This document shows positions 12,842-24,800 of a stretch of DNA of 64,000 bases, in pieces (the first letter of the stretch is position 1; the number at the start of each line of letters is the position of its first letter). Origin of the DNA: Acanthochlamys bracteata (lineage: Eukaryota; Streptophyta; Magnoliopsida; Pandanales; Velloziaceae); assembly GCA_019914995.1 (NCBI GenBank), contig CM034127.1:3658001-3722000 (forward strand), read 5' to 3'. The translations under genes and the position numbers were made by a program. The notes under the pieces were generated by a model, which did not search any database, had not been told where the DNA came from, and worked only from the letters and a program-made list of their open reading frames with translations.

Positions 12842-15135
12842 ATGATGGGATCATTGCTTACAAGGGCCCTTGTGTAAGCACAGTTTCATAACCCTCTTTT
12901 TGTGTTTGTCTAGTATAGAAGTGGAGGAATAAGCATGTAGAAACTGTTTCAATGCAGGATGGTTCTTGGGTACGCATACCCAGCCTATGAGTGCTACAAG
13001 ACAGTTGAGCTAAATAAACCGGAGATTGAACAGCTCAGATTTTGGTGTCAGTATTGGTAGGTTTCACCCTGTGTGCTTGATTTGATAGAGATTAGTTAAT
13101 AGTTATGACCTTGTTTAACCTTTTTTAGATGGAAACATAATTGTTATATGGAACTGGTGGGTTGAAATGTTAAAAAATAAGGTGTTCAACATATGCCAAT
13201 TCTCTCATTCATCTTTGTTAACTTTCCATATTATCTTGTTGTCAGTAGTCAATAAGCAAATCGTAACATGGGTGCAACTGAGTTGATACATACGTACTGT
13301 ATATTTTCTGGGGTTGTAATATAGTGATGTGCTACTGTATGAGATATATTTTCCTTTACTAGCTCAATTGTTTTCTCCATTGTTTACTAACACAATTCAT
13401 TTGTCACTTTTTTGCGTGCAGGATTTTAGTTGCTCTACTCACAATCTTTGAGAGGGTCGGGGATACCTTTATTTCTTGGTAACTCGAACACATCATTATA
13501 TTGGTTGTCAATATTGCTGATTAATGTGAAATTCTTTGTTTATTTGTAAGGTTGCCAATGTACTGTGAGGCTAAGCTGGCATTCTACGTGTATCTTTGGT
13601 ATCCTAAAACCAGGGTATGATATCTATCTTCCTATATGGGTTCTTATTGTGATCCTAGCAGGTTTTTAGCGTGCTCTATTTTGTAGGGGACGACATATGT
13701 CTATGATACCTTTTTCAGGCCATACATTTCAAAGCATGAGAAGGAGATTGATCGTAATTTGCTTGAGCTGAGAACGAGAGCTGGAGACATGGTTGTGCTA
13801 TACTGGCAGAAGGCAGCTATCTATGGACAAACAAGATTCTTCGAGATCTTGCAATATGTTGCTTCACAATCACAATCCCAGCCATCAAGGCCTTGTCCTA
13901 CTCAGGTATACACCAAGCATGTCCTGTAGGCCATAATTTGCCTACCTTGCCCCTTTCAATTTTGATTTTGGTTCCTTATGTGTGATGATAGGTAAAATAA
14001 TCCCCTCAAGGCCTATTTAAATAGTGTTACTCTTGTTTCCATAAAAAAAATATGTTCTTTTAATTTGTGAATAATTGGAAATGGATATAATCATTTCATG
14101 AGATGGAGGGTGAACAAAAGGTACTTCAATTTCTTAGGATAATAAGCTATGTATTTTTCTGCTCATAACTGTTGGAAAATTCCATGTATAACAAATGTCA
14201 GAGTTTCTCAATCCTTGTTTAGCAGCAAAGGTGGTTGTGCGACTGTGCTTCGACCCTGCAGTGTTGCAATGGCTGATTAAGGCAGGCTTTTTCGAATTTT
14301 ACACATTTCATTTGCTCCCCGCAACCCTCCCGCCCCCCGTCTTAATTTGATTTCGTTAAAGTGGACCACATGATAATGATATAATGTTCAAATCTTAGAA
14401 TGAACGTTTTTCCTTTGCCGAACATCATGGGTATCTAGTGCTCATTGAATGAGAAGAATTTCTAGTTGAAACTTACTAATCATATCCTGCAATCACTAAA
14501 TGAGATATACTCTGAAAAATATTCTTTTCTCTCCTCTCTGTTATTGGAAATGCTTTTATGTATTGAATGAACTTATATTACACTGTCATTTTGGATATAA
14601 TCTTGAAAAATCTGTTCTTACATTTTATTAAAGATTTAAGGCTCTTGTTGTGTAGTTGCTCTTGATTTGATACTTTTATTTGTGTTTTTAGCAACAACCA
14701 GTTCACCTGCCGGCAGCAGTAGCGGCAACCCGCCAGCCAGCAGCAGCAGCAGGAGCAGCTACTGCACCGGCTCACCAGACAGCAGCATCTGCTTCACGCC
14801 AGTCATCAGCAAGTTTGCAGCCGGTGGAGCAATCAACCCGTACACCACCAAGCCCAACAAAGATCCACCAATCACAAGAATCTGCAAGGAAGACTACACC
14901 AACACCTGCAGTCTCTTCCTCTCAGCCCCAAGCCTCTTCTGGTCATAGCACATCAGATGCCACTAGCAATGCTGTTCAGACAACAGATGAAATGGAAGCT
15001 GATTCAGTGAAAGTGCTGACCAGGGAGGAATCAAACACATCTGAACAGGAAACTACAGTGGAAGAAACTATTCGCATCACACGTGCAAGGTTGAGGAAAA
15101 AAGCTACAAATGGAACCCAACCTCCTAGCCGTTAG
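12842..15135 (+). CDS. HVA22-like protein (TB2/DP1/HVA22 family), long C-terminal type
   Basis: Six coding exons (12842-12873, 12958-13056, 13422-13478, 13551-13614, 13687-13905, 14692-15135) join in frame to 304 residues. HVA22 proteins are REEP/Yop1 relatives that insert a hydrophobic hairpin in the ER membrane and shape it or affect vesicle traffic; several plant members respond to ABA and stress. The TB2/DP1 core is recognisable from LGYAYPAYECYKTVEL through LPMYCEAKLAFYVYLWYP to TTYVYDTFFRPYISKHEKEI (about residues 14-102). The last exon encodes a disordered tail rich in Ala, Gln, Ser, Thr and Pro that ends with a basic stretch. Long tails are typical of the g/h/i group. The neighbouring GH9 gene matches the order At1g75680-At1g75700 (from memory), favouring HVA22g or h as nearest relative. 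Confidence 0.9.
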
Positions 15136-15429
15136 TAATTCTGAAAGTGCTTATTTTCGTTCCTTTTCACATTTGTGGTGCTGGATAGGGAAAGAATTGT
15201 ATCATTCAGTAGCCTTTATGGTTGAATGGAATTGTACCGTTCAGTAGTGTCTCATTGTAAGTAAATAACTTGGTGGATAGGTATATAATGCTAGAAACCT
15301 GTGATCGGTTCCGATGGCAATGCTTCTTTTGATGATTGCAAAGTAGCATTTTGACATGTTGATTGCGGAAACAATTTTTCACTCTTGTACATAAAAATTG
15401 ATGGAATTGAATCCTTTTATTCATCAACA

Positions 15430-16870
15430 AGTATGGATTAGTTGAAGTCGTTCATGAGATATTATGCAGGAGTTACGGGCAATAGGTATGGTTAGTTAGC
15501 TGTTATTCACGAATTATTGCTCATTAACTACTTCTATTCCACGGGATATGGTTCTTGAGTTGTTAGGTGAAGATCCATGGTCATAGTAGCGTCCATGGGC
15601 AAAGGTGCATAAGCTATTATTATAACCAGTTATAAGTTTGTGTTCACAAGTTATGGCCCTCAGCTTAATGGTTTCAGTGTCTAGTTATTCTTGGGTTTAT
15701 GGCTCTTGCTCTATTGTTCATGAGATACTTTTCAAGTGTTATGGTTCGAAATTTAGTCTTCATGAGTTGTTAATAATGAGTAGCATCCCTGCACTCAAGA
15801 GCTATGATTCGTTTGCTCTTATTTAAAACTCATGATCCATATGCCCATAATTTCTGATTTATTATTCATTAGTTATACATGGGTTATGGTTCATAAGCTT
15901 TTATATTCATGAGTGTTGGACATGAGCTATGAGTTATGAGCTACCGTTCAGGAGCTACATTAATCATGGTTATATATAGCGTCCAGAGTTCAATGATGGA
16001 GTTTTATGAGCTATAATTCATGAGCTAGTACTCACGATTTGTGATTTACGGGCTATTATTTATTCAGTAGTTATTATTCACGGGTAAGAGCGCATATACG
16101 TTATGGTTTATGAGTTATGGTACATATAGGTCGCGTTTATGATGTTATTACTTACGATGTTTGTTGTTCATGAATTGTATATTGTCTATTATTTATTAGA
16201 AAATTTGTTCATAAAGCAGAGCTCATGGAGTACTTACATTAGTTATGGCTAATGAGTTATTGTTATGAGCTATTGTTTATAAGTTATGATTCAATAGCAA
16301 TTATTTATGAGGTATTATTCATGAATACTTATTTATAAGATACCATTCACGATTTGGTGCCATATGCGTTTATACTCCATTTTCTGTTTTACATAGATGA
16401 TGCTTCATATACAGCTACTCATAAGCTATTGTTCATGAGAATAGTGCTTTTGGCTTAATTTATTACGAAAATAAAATTTTAATTTTTAATTTATATTTTT
16501 TAATATATATTTTATAAATATTTCAAAAATTATTTAAAAATTTAAAAAATATTTAAAAATTTTATATAATAAAATTTTTTTATTATGTATTTTTATTATT
16601 TAAAAAAAATAAAATTTATTAAAAAAATATTCTTTATTTTAATAAAACTTTATTTTAAAAGCAATTTCAAACAACCACTCCGTTTTTATACGTAGTTCAT
16701 GAACTATTTCTTAACCTATCATTCACATTGGTCCATGGGCTATTTTGTTTATAACTACTAATCTTGAACTATTACTCATAAGTTCTCATCTAGTTACATA
16801 TTGTTCACAGGCAATGGTCAAGGAGTTGTTAGTTTGTTCGTTAGCTATATTACTCATGACCTCGCCAACT
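15430..16870. repeat. Degenerate 14-bp minisatellite
   Basis: The sequence between the HVA22 and E2F genes is built from a decayed tandem repeat with a period close to 14 bp and consensus near YATGAGYTATTRTT. The clearest run is around 16255-16360, where successive 14-base units read TATGAGCTATTGTT, TATAAGTTATGATT, CAATAGCAATTATT, TATGAGGTATTATT, CATGAATACTTATT and TATAAGATACCATT. Similar units occur from about 15440 and continue after 16690. An AT-rich element (16443-16681) splits the array. Units of 13-17 bases show indel decay. It encodes nothing. Confidence 0.8.
16443..16681. mobile_element. AT-rich MITE inserted in the minisatellite
   Basis: The left end reads AGTGCTTTTGGCTT and the right end, in reverse complement, AGTGGTTGTTTGAAATTGC, giving imperfect terminal inverted repeats around an interior of almost pure A and T. 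Recognisable minisatellite units lie on both sides. No clear target-site duplication was found. Confidence 0.55.
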
Positions 16871-17072
16871 GCTAATCAAAGCAGCCGTGCGAAAAGTTCA
16901 GACAACTGGCGCTTATTCAAACATTATGAACAGCAAAGGCCTCATTAACATGAGCTCAAGAAAATTGGTAATTACAACAAACAGCACAATTTTGTGGACG
17001 CCCTATTATGCAGGCTTGTCCTACTTTGCTTTACATAACAAACAGCATTCTATAAATGCAGTAATAGGCTAA

Positions 17073-20000
17073 TCACGTTCTCCATCTATCGGTGACACTG
17101 GAGTGTACATCTGTTAGAAACCAGTAATCTGCATCCTTCTGCACATATCAAGTTATCAGGTAAACACGACTTCAGCACAAAACCAAATACATCAGTCTCT
17201 ATGAAATGAAAACTTACATGAGTATTATATGGAACAAGTTTCACAAACCCATCAACAGATCCCTGCGAGAAAGTAGAAACCGAAGATGTTCTGTCACCTA
17301 GTAGTGAAGCCCCACTTTCACCCTCCGTGTACGTTCTCACACCATTCTGATTGCTGCCCCTATCTTCAACACGAAGATCTCTTGGTAACTGGATATGTTC
17401 TGAAGCTTCAGATCTGCTCTCATGATTGCTGCAAAGATAACCTTTCGTATCATCCAATGATGAAGATATACAGTTTGTTGTTTTCAAAGTTCAAACAATA
17501 GGAGCTACATAGCCTACCTGACTAGGTAGCAATCAATGGGACCCATTGCACTTCTCAAAAGAATTTGGTACCCTCTCTGTGGGAATTCCGTACCCTGTTC
17601 CAAGAAGTCATACAACTCAGCGACAGTCTACTGCACCTCAGATTTCTCAATTTAAATTACAGTAATGCGACAAGTTCTTTAGAGTCCCTTCCTTTCTCAG
17701 TGTACGGTAGGAATGGCATATACACCAGGGCAGGTATTGAAAACGGGAGGTTCACTTAAAATTACGGACTCTGATAGGGACACATATATTATCTTTAAGA
17801 ATAACCTACCTCATCAGGGTCAGGAACTTCGACACTGGTTCCATGAGGAGCTTTTATGGCTATAACGGTAGAATCCTATTAGGAAAAAGAAAAGATGGAG
17901 TATAAATCTTTATAAATTTCTATACCAAGAGTCAAGAAAGTACTTAAAGGCAAACCTTAAAGCTTGGAAGTTTGGATATATCTTCTTTGGTAAGAAAGAG
18001 CCACCTGAAGGTCATTTATCAATAATGAAGACAGTCCACCTTAAAGAAAGAACTTATCTAAGATAAGTAACTGTCGAGAATGTTTGGCTTTACTTTTGTT
18101 TGTTTTCATCTTCGCCCAAGGACCTTAGTCTGTCTAGTGCAGCTCTGAGGAAACAAACAGAAGTCAGCAACTGCTCATGAACTAGATTTTAAGCTGTTTT
18201 TCAACAAGAAAAGCCACCTTATATTCTCATCAAGTCTGCGATCCTCGAAGCGCAGTGCGTCACACTCGCTCTGAGTAACAACAAAGACCAGGGCGGCATA
18301 AACATTAATCTCCATTCAAGCACAAAATAAGGGGGAAAAAAGAAAAAATGCTTGAGCTGCTTCATCTAAAATCATCAGCCAGTGATAGGACTGGCTTTTA
18401 TATTTCAACGTATTTACCATTGGTATTAAGCATGGTTATATTTGATCTCAGGGATAGATGAATAAAAGTGCAGATTAAAAGACGTAATTCCAATAGCCAG
18501 TACAGGTAAAGACTTAATTCCAATAGCCAGTATCTTGAGACAATTAGAATATGCCGTTAGTAGAACAACAGCAATAGGTGGTCAGACAATCGAAAAGGAG
18601 TAGTCACTTCAAGCAGCTGAAAAATTGATGTGTCTGTTCAGAAGAGATGTAAATTGTATGTCATCCATTTAGTTAGAGTCCAGCAAAGCAACATTGCCAT
18701 GTCTCAATAATTAGTCAAATGCTAAATATCAACTAATTTAAGTATAAGCATGAATAACATATACCAACACATGGCCTAAAGTTCTCTTGTTTATAACTAC
18801 ATAACAACTCATTTACAGAAATATAAAGCAAGTAACTTTTATCAGTTTTTATTCCATATGGATTGATTTAGTACTTAAATAAGAGATGAGCAGGAGTGCA
18901 ATTAGAATTTCATATCTTCAACAACGTGCATATAGCATAAAACTCAAACAATCTTCAGTACAGGTAAAGAGAAATCCTATTTCATAATAGTACTAAATGT
19001 GACATATGCAACTCAAAGTGACAGTAGCGCATTTGTTTTACTTATGCATACCCGCAAATGCACAATATGTTCGCCAAGCCCTGCAGGTCTTGAAACATCA
19101 ATTCCCCTATTTCAAAAGTTCTAATCAATAAAATCTACATGACTATTGGAAGAGAAAGGGTAGAAACAATGAAGAGTGTAATTACTTCCAACGAATCCTG
19201 TTCTTCAAGTCTTTCTCAATCAATCCTACTCCTTCAAGCACGTTGGTGATATCATATATCCTCCGTTTTTGGACCTGTCAGAGCACATAAGATGCAAATG
19301 ATGATAAGCAGTTTATCTTGTATACATCAAATAAGCAAACATAAAATCACTGACAAGGTCATACATCCAATATATCTGCTGCATTATTCAAATCAAGAAT
19401 GCCATCCTCTGCCAGCTCGAGAAGATTTAGGAACTTCTTTGTTAATAACCCTGAAAAGATTAAGAATAGCAACCCACTCATGATTGCTACAGATGGAGAA
19501 AGCATTGAAGCAGAAATGTCATTCCCATACAGAGGTTCAACTTACCAAGAGAACTATCATACCGACAACTGGATGATGCCAAAGTACTCAAAGGGTCACC
19601 TGAAAATGAGAATCATCTGATATCAGTGAACATGTCAATATTTCACTCTTTTCTTCCTGCTTCTTTTGATAAAAAGAGACAAATGTATACAAATCCAAAC
19701 CAGAAAGACCTACAATAACTAGTAGCTGGGTTACACTTAAGGTGGCTACTAACTGAATTACACACATTATAGTTTTATTTTTTTATACTCTGACCAGTGA
19801 CCAGTAGCCTACATGAACTAATAAATTCCCCGAAGGTAGGAGTGTAGAATTACCATCAACTGATCCATGATTCTGCAGTAGCTCTTTCTTTGCTTTCAAG
19901 GATTTTGTCTTTTTATGGCGCTTGGCACCAATGGATAAGACAGGAGGAATTATACAAGTACCAGGTTCTTCTTTAGGGAGTATATTGGCTGTTGCTTTGG

Positions 20001-21026
20001 CACTTTCTACTCCGTCATCCTTCGTCCTGTTTAGGATCTTTGCCTGCAAAATAATTGTAGAATATAGATAAAAGGATAAATCAAGTAGATCACTGAGAGG
20101 TGCAGTTTAAACAATCACTCAATGTAAAATTGTAAATAGAGGAAATATTTATTACAACATGCATAATTGCTACATAGAGTTAATTTTGTGGACACATAGC
20201 ACTCAGCTTATCCAGACAAATCAAGTATCTCTATGCAAGGATCCAATTAAATATTCTCCAGAAACATGATGCCTATCTGGCTACCAAAGTGCCAGCAAAC
20301 ACTACTTGAAAAACCTAGACGCGTCTTTCACATCATTAAATTTAGATTAGAACTTCGAATCCACCAACACCTATGAAAGTAGTACAACTAACTGAAAGAT
20401 GTTTAACCAAAACATGAACTAGCAAGACCAACATAATAGTCCATGATAAAAAGAAATGCAACACCGGATTCTCAAAGTTTTAACAAATAGGATAAAAGTG
20501 ACTGAAAGCAAACATTTAGCTGTAAGAAAACGAGCATTTAACAAAGGTACCCTAGATTCATTCAGATCACCAGTGCATGTATCTCCATTACTACTACACA
20601 ACCGATAATTGCATCTCCATCTCATAGAGTCTCGACTAACAAAGACAAACTCCAACTAATTACAGGTGATCATTACTTCAAGTAGAAGAGCTAAATCACT
20701 TCATGTAGAACTGCACTAACAGGAAACAGAAGCACAATCAGCTACTCTCAAACTGAATCTCGAATCAATCAGCATAAAACCAAGCTTCGAATCAAAGAAT
20801 TTTATAGAAAATATACCTCTGGAGGGTTGGGCGTGGCAGGGACAGAAGAAGAAGCCTTCTTCTTCTGGATCGCGTTTAAAAACAGAGATGGATCGAAGTG
20901 TTGGTGCGGTAGTGGACACAAGTGGAAATTCCTGTTGATCGGGTGCCGTAAAATAGCCGCCGGCGTGAAGCGGAGCTGCTGCGGCGGCGGTGATGGTTGA
21001 ACACTTGCTCCTTCTACTCCTGACAT
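17073..21026 (-). CDS. E2F transcription factor (typical E2F, DP-dependent)
   Basis: Thirteen minus-strand exons join in frame to 418 residues: 21026-20817, 20043-19854, 19599-19546, 19450-19365, 19274-19186, 19106-19052, 18270-18218, 18144-18094, 18004-17956, 17875-17810, 17594-17518, 17428-17218, 17138-17073. E2F factors dimerise with DP, bind TTTSSCGC sites and control S-phase genes under RBR. The single DNA-binding domain (about 146-212) has [20 protein letters not shown] and the signature [20 protein letters not shown]. One such domain plus the following regions excludes the duplicated-domain DEL/E2Fd-f type. The coiled dimerisation region follows, then a marked-box region ([29 protein letters not shown], then [12 protein letters not shown]). 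The C-terminal [16 protein letters not shown] matches the RBR-binding transactivation motif. A proline-rich N terminus precedes a basic stretch. The ATG at 21026 gives the family-like MSGV; the upstream TTG is ignored. Confidence 0.93.
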
Positions 21027-21878
21027 CGATCGAACAAACAAATTTCCGAATAAGAGAGAGAGAGAGAGAGATTAGATTGAAGTAGGAAACAAAAATAAGG
21101 AAAATTTTCCGAAAAGAAGAAATTGGTGGAAAATTTTGTCGATCAAGTTTTGATGTTATTGAGATTTGGGTTTTCTTCTTTTGCATATCCCGGGCGCGCG
21201 TGTGCGTGCGAGTTCGAATCCGGAGATCAGTTACCGTACTAATGCACGTACAGTGCGGGCATCGTTAGAACTCTTCGATTAGAATCTCTTTTGTGAATTT
21301 GACGGATGATGAGATAAGCGTATAATACAGGGAAGCAGCGGCGTTCTGGTGTTTCTCGGACAGTAGTTTAGGTTTATCTAGTCACCGTTATTTTTTTGGC
21401 AAGTACTTCCAGTACTTGGCATGCTAGCGTTGCGTAATGAATTAACCAAAAACAAAAACCCCCCCCTCATGCTAGTGTAGCTCAACCGACTGAGGACACT
21501 TTTGATTCTCTAACCCAACTGGTTCGACCATGTTCGAATGGTGCTAATAGCCCGTTCTCAATATAATCATGGTTTGGGTACGTTTTGAACGGTGCTAATA
21601 GCCCCGTGCTAAAAGTGATTTTTATATTCAATTTTTGAATAAAAACCAACCAAAATAAGCATTATTATTATGTTCATGATTATAGTTAAACAGTGAAGAG
21701 TTTTAATGGACCAACCATAATTAATTAGGCCCAAATAATCTTACCATGGTTTATGTAATCTTTATATATAGCCCATTACGGTTTCGAGTCGAGGGCCATC
21801 ACCGTCTTCTTTTTGGATTCGTTTCTATTTAAGAGCGATTGATTCGTTTTTGTTTTTCTTTTTTAAAGCTGAATAACA
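21027..21878. promoter_or_regulatory. Divergent upstream region of E2F and ALKBH9-like genes
   Basis: The two genes start 852 bases apart on opposite strands. The E2F side holds a GA microsatellite (about 21055-21071, in its likely 5' UTR) and a GC-rich patch with CCCGGGCGCGCG near 21190. The ALKBH9 side has TATATATA near 21770, about 110 bases before its ATG, a possible TATA box. A tRNA-derived SINE-like sequence sits between them. Confidence 0.5.
21463..21650 (+). mobile_element. tRNA-derived SINE-like sequence
   Basis: An A-box-like TAGCTCAACCGA begins at 21478 and a B-box GGTTCGACC at 21521. The 43-base spacing is the one found in tRNA genes and tRNA-derived SINEs. The sequence does not fold as an intact tRNA that I can see. 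Downstream, GGTGCTAATAGCCC (about 21540) recurs as GGTGCTAATAGCCCC (about 21592). Borders and target-site duplication are uncertain. Confidence 0.5.
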
Positions 21879-24800
21879 ATGGAAGAAGGAGAACAAGATT
21901 TTTTGATGGAAAAATACACAGCGTCGGAACTCGCCATCGCCAGCGAGTTCCTTACTACATGGATTCCATTTCTTACCCACGGCCTCTGCAATTCTTGCTC
22001 CGCCACTCTCAGCCGCCGCATCGCCTATCTCTCTCCTTCTCTCAGTGATTCTAAATCTACTATTGAAAAAGAATCACCGCCACCACCAGCAGCGGAGAAC
22101 TCGTTCGATAATTCTGAAACAGGTTGTTGTGGTACTGATCATGAGGAGGAATCGGCTCCAGCGAAGATGTCGTGGGCTGATATTGCGCAGGAGGAAGACG
22201 AACTTGAGGAAGCAGCGTCAGCGGTGTCGCTGGAAAAGGCGGTGAAGAAGACGGCGACGTCGGAGTTGTCGAGGGTGGAAAGAGAGCAAATTAGGTTTCT
22301 TAACGTTGGCAGGAAGAAGGATTTCATGTGCTTCGAGAGAGTGAAGGGGAAGTTTGTTAATGTACTTGAGGGGTTGGAGCTCCACACTGGGGTTTTCAGT
22401 GCTGCCGAGCAGAAAAGGATTGTAGACTTTGTGTATGATTTACAGGAGAAGGGAAGAACTGGCCTGCTAGGAGGTTTGTGCTCTTCCTCTTTACATGTTT
22501 CTGATTTTTAATCAGTGAAGTTTTGTTCTTGTTGAGTGAATTTAAGCAAAGTTGTGAAACTTGTCTTAATTTTATTATTGGTTTGAGATGCTTGGCATGC
22601 TACTTGTGCAAGAAAGAGCATAACTGGAAATTAGCTTACTTCTTTTCATTTTATAATTTTTGTATCTTGATAGTCTTGAGATGATATTAGTGGATTTAGA
22701 CAGCATGCGAACTCTGTGAAGCAGAAAGCTAGCAGTCAAGCGTTGTTCATATGCAAACCAATGCTAGATGTCTATCTGTCAATGTACTCGTAGCAGAGAC
22801 AAGTGACCTTGTAGAATTAGGGTTAATGGTAAGGAAGACCTCCAAAGGAGTTTGCTTTTTATCTACTTGTGTATGTCCAAGATTATTTGCCTTAGTGTGA
22901 TGTATTAATCTATGGTATCTCTCATGGGACAACAAGGTGTTTGAAGTGAAATTCGACCATAAAAGCAAGGAAGAAGGCTGTATGTTCAGCTTCATAATAT
23001 TGAAGCATATAACTGGTTTCCAAGTGTAATGTTTCAGTACATAAAGCTTGACAATTTTCAACAAATTGGTGATGTAACCTCACGTTCATTCAGGAAAGTT
23101 TCTCTTATGCTGATCAGTTACAGTTAGGGACTGCCTTCTGTATATGGAGTAGTTATGAGGGTCAATAACAATTATACTTATGAGATACCTAATAAAAATT
23201 GCAACATTGCAGAACTAGCGCAGGATCTAGGTTGACCTACTATGTCTGGTGGAAGTCTAACAAAGTAATGACAAATTACTTGAGCATCGAAATGTTATTC
23301 GTAGTATGGACATATGAGGTTGGTTAAAGATTTTGCACGTAGCGTGGCTTCATATTAAGGGGGTGAGAGGTAGTCTTTTGCCAATTATGTCCCAACTAGC
23401 AATCAATGTGGATAGAGAAATGAACACATTGTCATTGTTTGCTGGAGTTTATTTAAAAGATTAAGACTACTTTGCTTGCCTTGGCGAATGATCCTTTTGT
23501 GCCTTGCTATGTTTTTTTTTTCATTTATATGAGGAAAGAATAGGTAGCTTTCTTTTTCATCATTATGTCTAGTCTGAACTGTCAAGTGCTACAGAAGGAG
23601 ATGCGTTTTAGACCCCTCTGGCCCTTTATTAACGGTCAAGGGTGTCATATATATTGTCTATCAAGAAGGTCGTCTCGTGATTGTGATGTCTGCTTTGTTT
23701 TTTCTTTGGTATTTGACATTTAGTTTTGTACATAGTTGGTTTGAGAAATTCGGTTCAAGTCTACATAAACAATGCTCTTCCAAAAGTACTTGTAAAAAAT
23801 AAGCAAGCTTCCATTCTCTTGAAGGGTTTCTCTAGCAAGGGGAAGTAGTCATTTTGAAATGGGGAAGTGGAAGGGAGCTAGTAGAGAACTCTGCTTACTA
23901 TAAATAATTGCATGCATGGATGCAAGTTTGAGTTAGATGGCGAAAGCTTTTATGTGTAAATTCAGGGTGATTAGGGTGTTGTATATTGGTTATGATCTCT
24001 CCTATTGCTTCACGCCTTCCCAGAGTTATAAGTGATTTATCTTGAGACCATCGTATCCATAATTTATCTTCAGCCTCCCTTCTAAGCACCCTTAACAAGT
24101 GCATTCAAGACACAGCCTTTGTTTTTCTTGAAGGTGCACCTTCAAGAAATTCCATGTTTGTAATTAGAGCGATAACTAATATTACCAAATCTCCTTCTGC
24201 GTATATTAATTGGTTCTTTTTACTGCTACCAATCTCCTGGACAAGTTTGCCATCTAAAACTGAAAAGTGTATAAAATAAGCTAGTTGATGTTTCCTTTCT
24301 TGTTCTGAGTTCCACATATATCCTGATATATATCATCAGAAAGGAATGATGATATTTGAGCTTATAAATAGCAGAGAAAAAACTCCAGTTCCTTATAAAA
24401 TTTCCTATATGTGTGAGATACACATGACACTCGCACGAATGCGTGAGCTTTTCTGTTTATGTTTATGGTGTTAAAATGCATGCCTAGATCCTAAATAGTG
24501 CCATTATCATGAATGTCAGTGTATCATGCAATGCTTTACATTACCTTATGACTGGAAAAAGAAACTTACATGTGTTATTCTTTAGTCATCCTTTCAGCTG
24601 TATTAAAAGGTGTACTTAGATCTTATCTCTACCTGCTTGCAGAGCGTACCTATTCAGAACCAAACAAATGGATGCCGGGAAAAGGAAGGGTGACGATTCA
24701 ATTCGGATGCTGCTATAATTATGCCACGGTAGATACTAACTCTATACTTACTGTATCATGATACATCATTGTCATTTGAAGTTCAGATGTTGATAGTATT

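Noticed and set aside
21470-21545. Functional tRNA gene
   Set aside because: A and B boxes are present but I could not draw acceptor and anticodon stems, so I call it SINE-like instead.
22474-24642. Separate gene inside ALKBH9 intron 1
   Set aside because: Several minus-strand open frames of 60-105 codons lie here but none shows a motif, and flanking ALKBH9 exons join cleanly across the interval.
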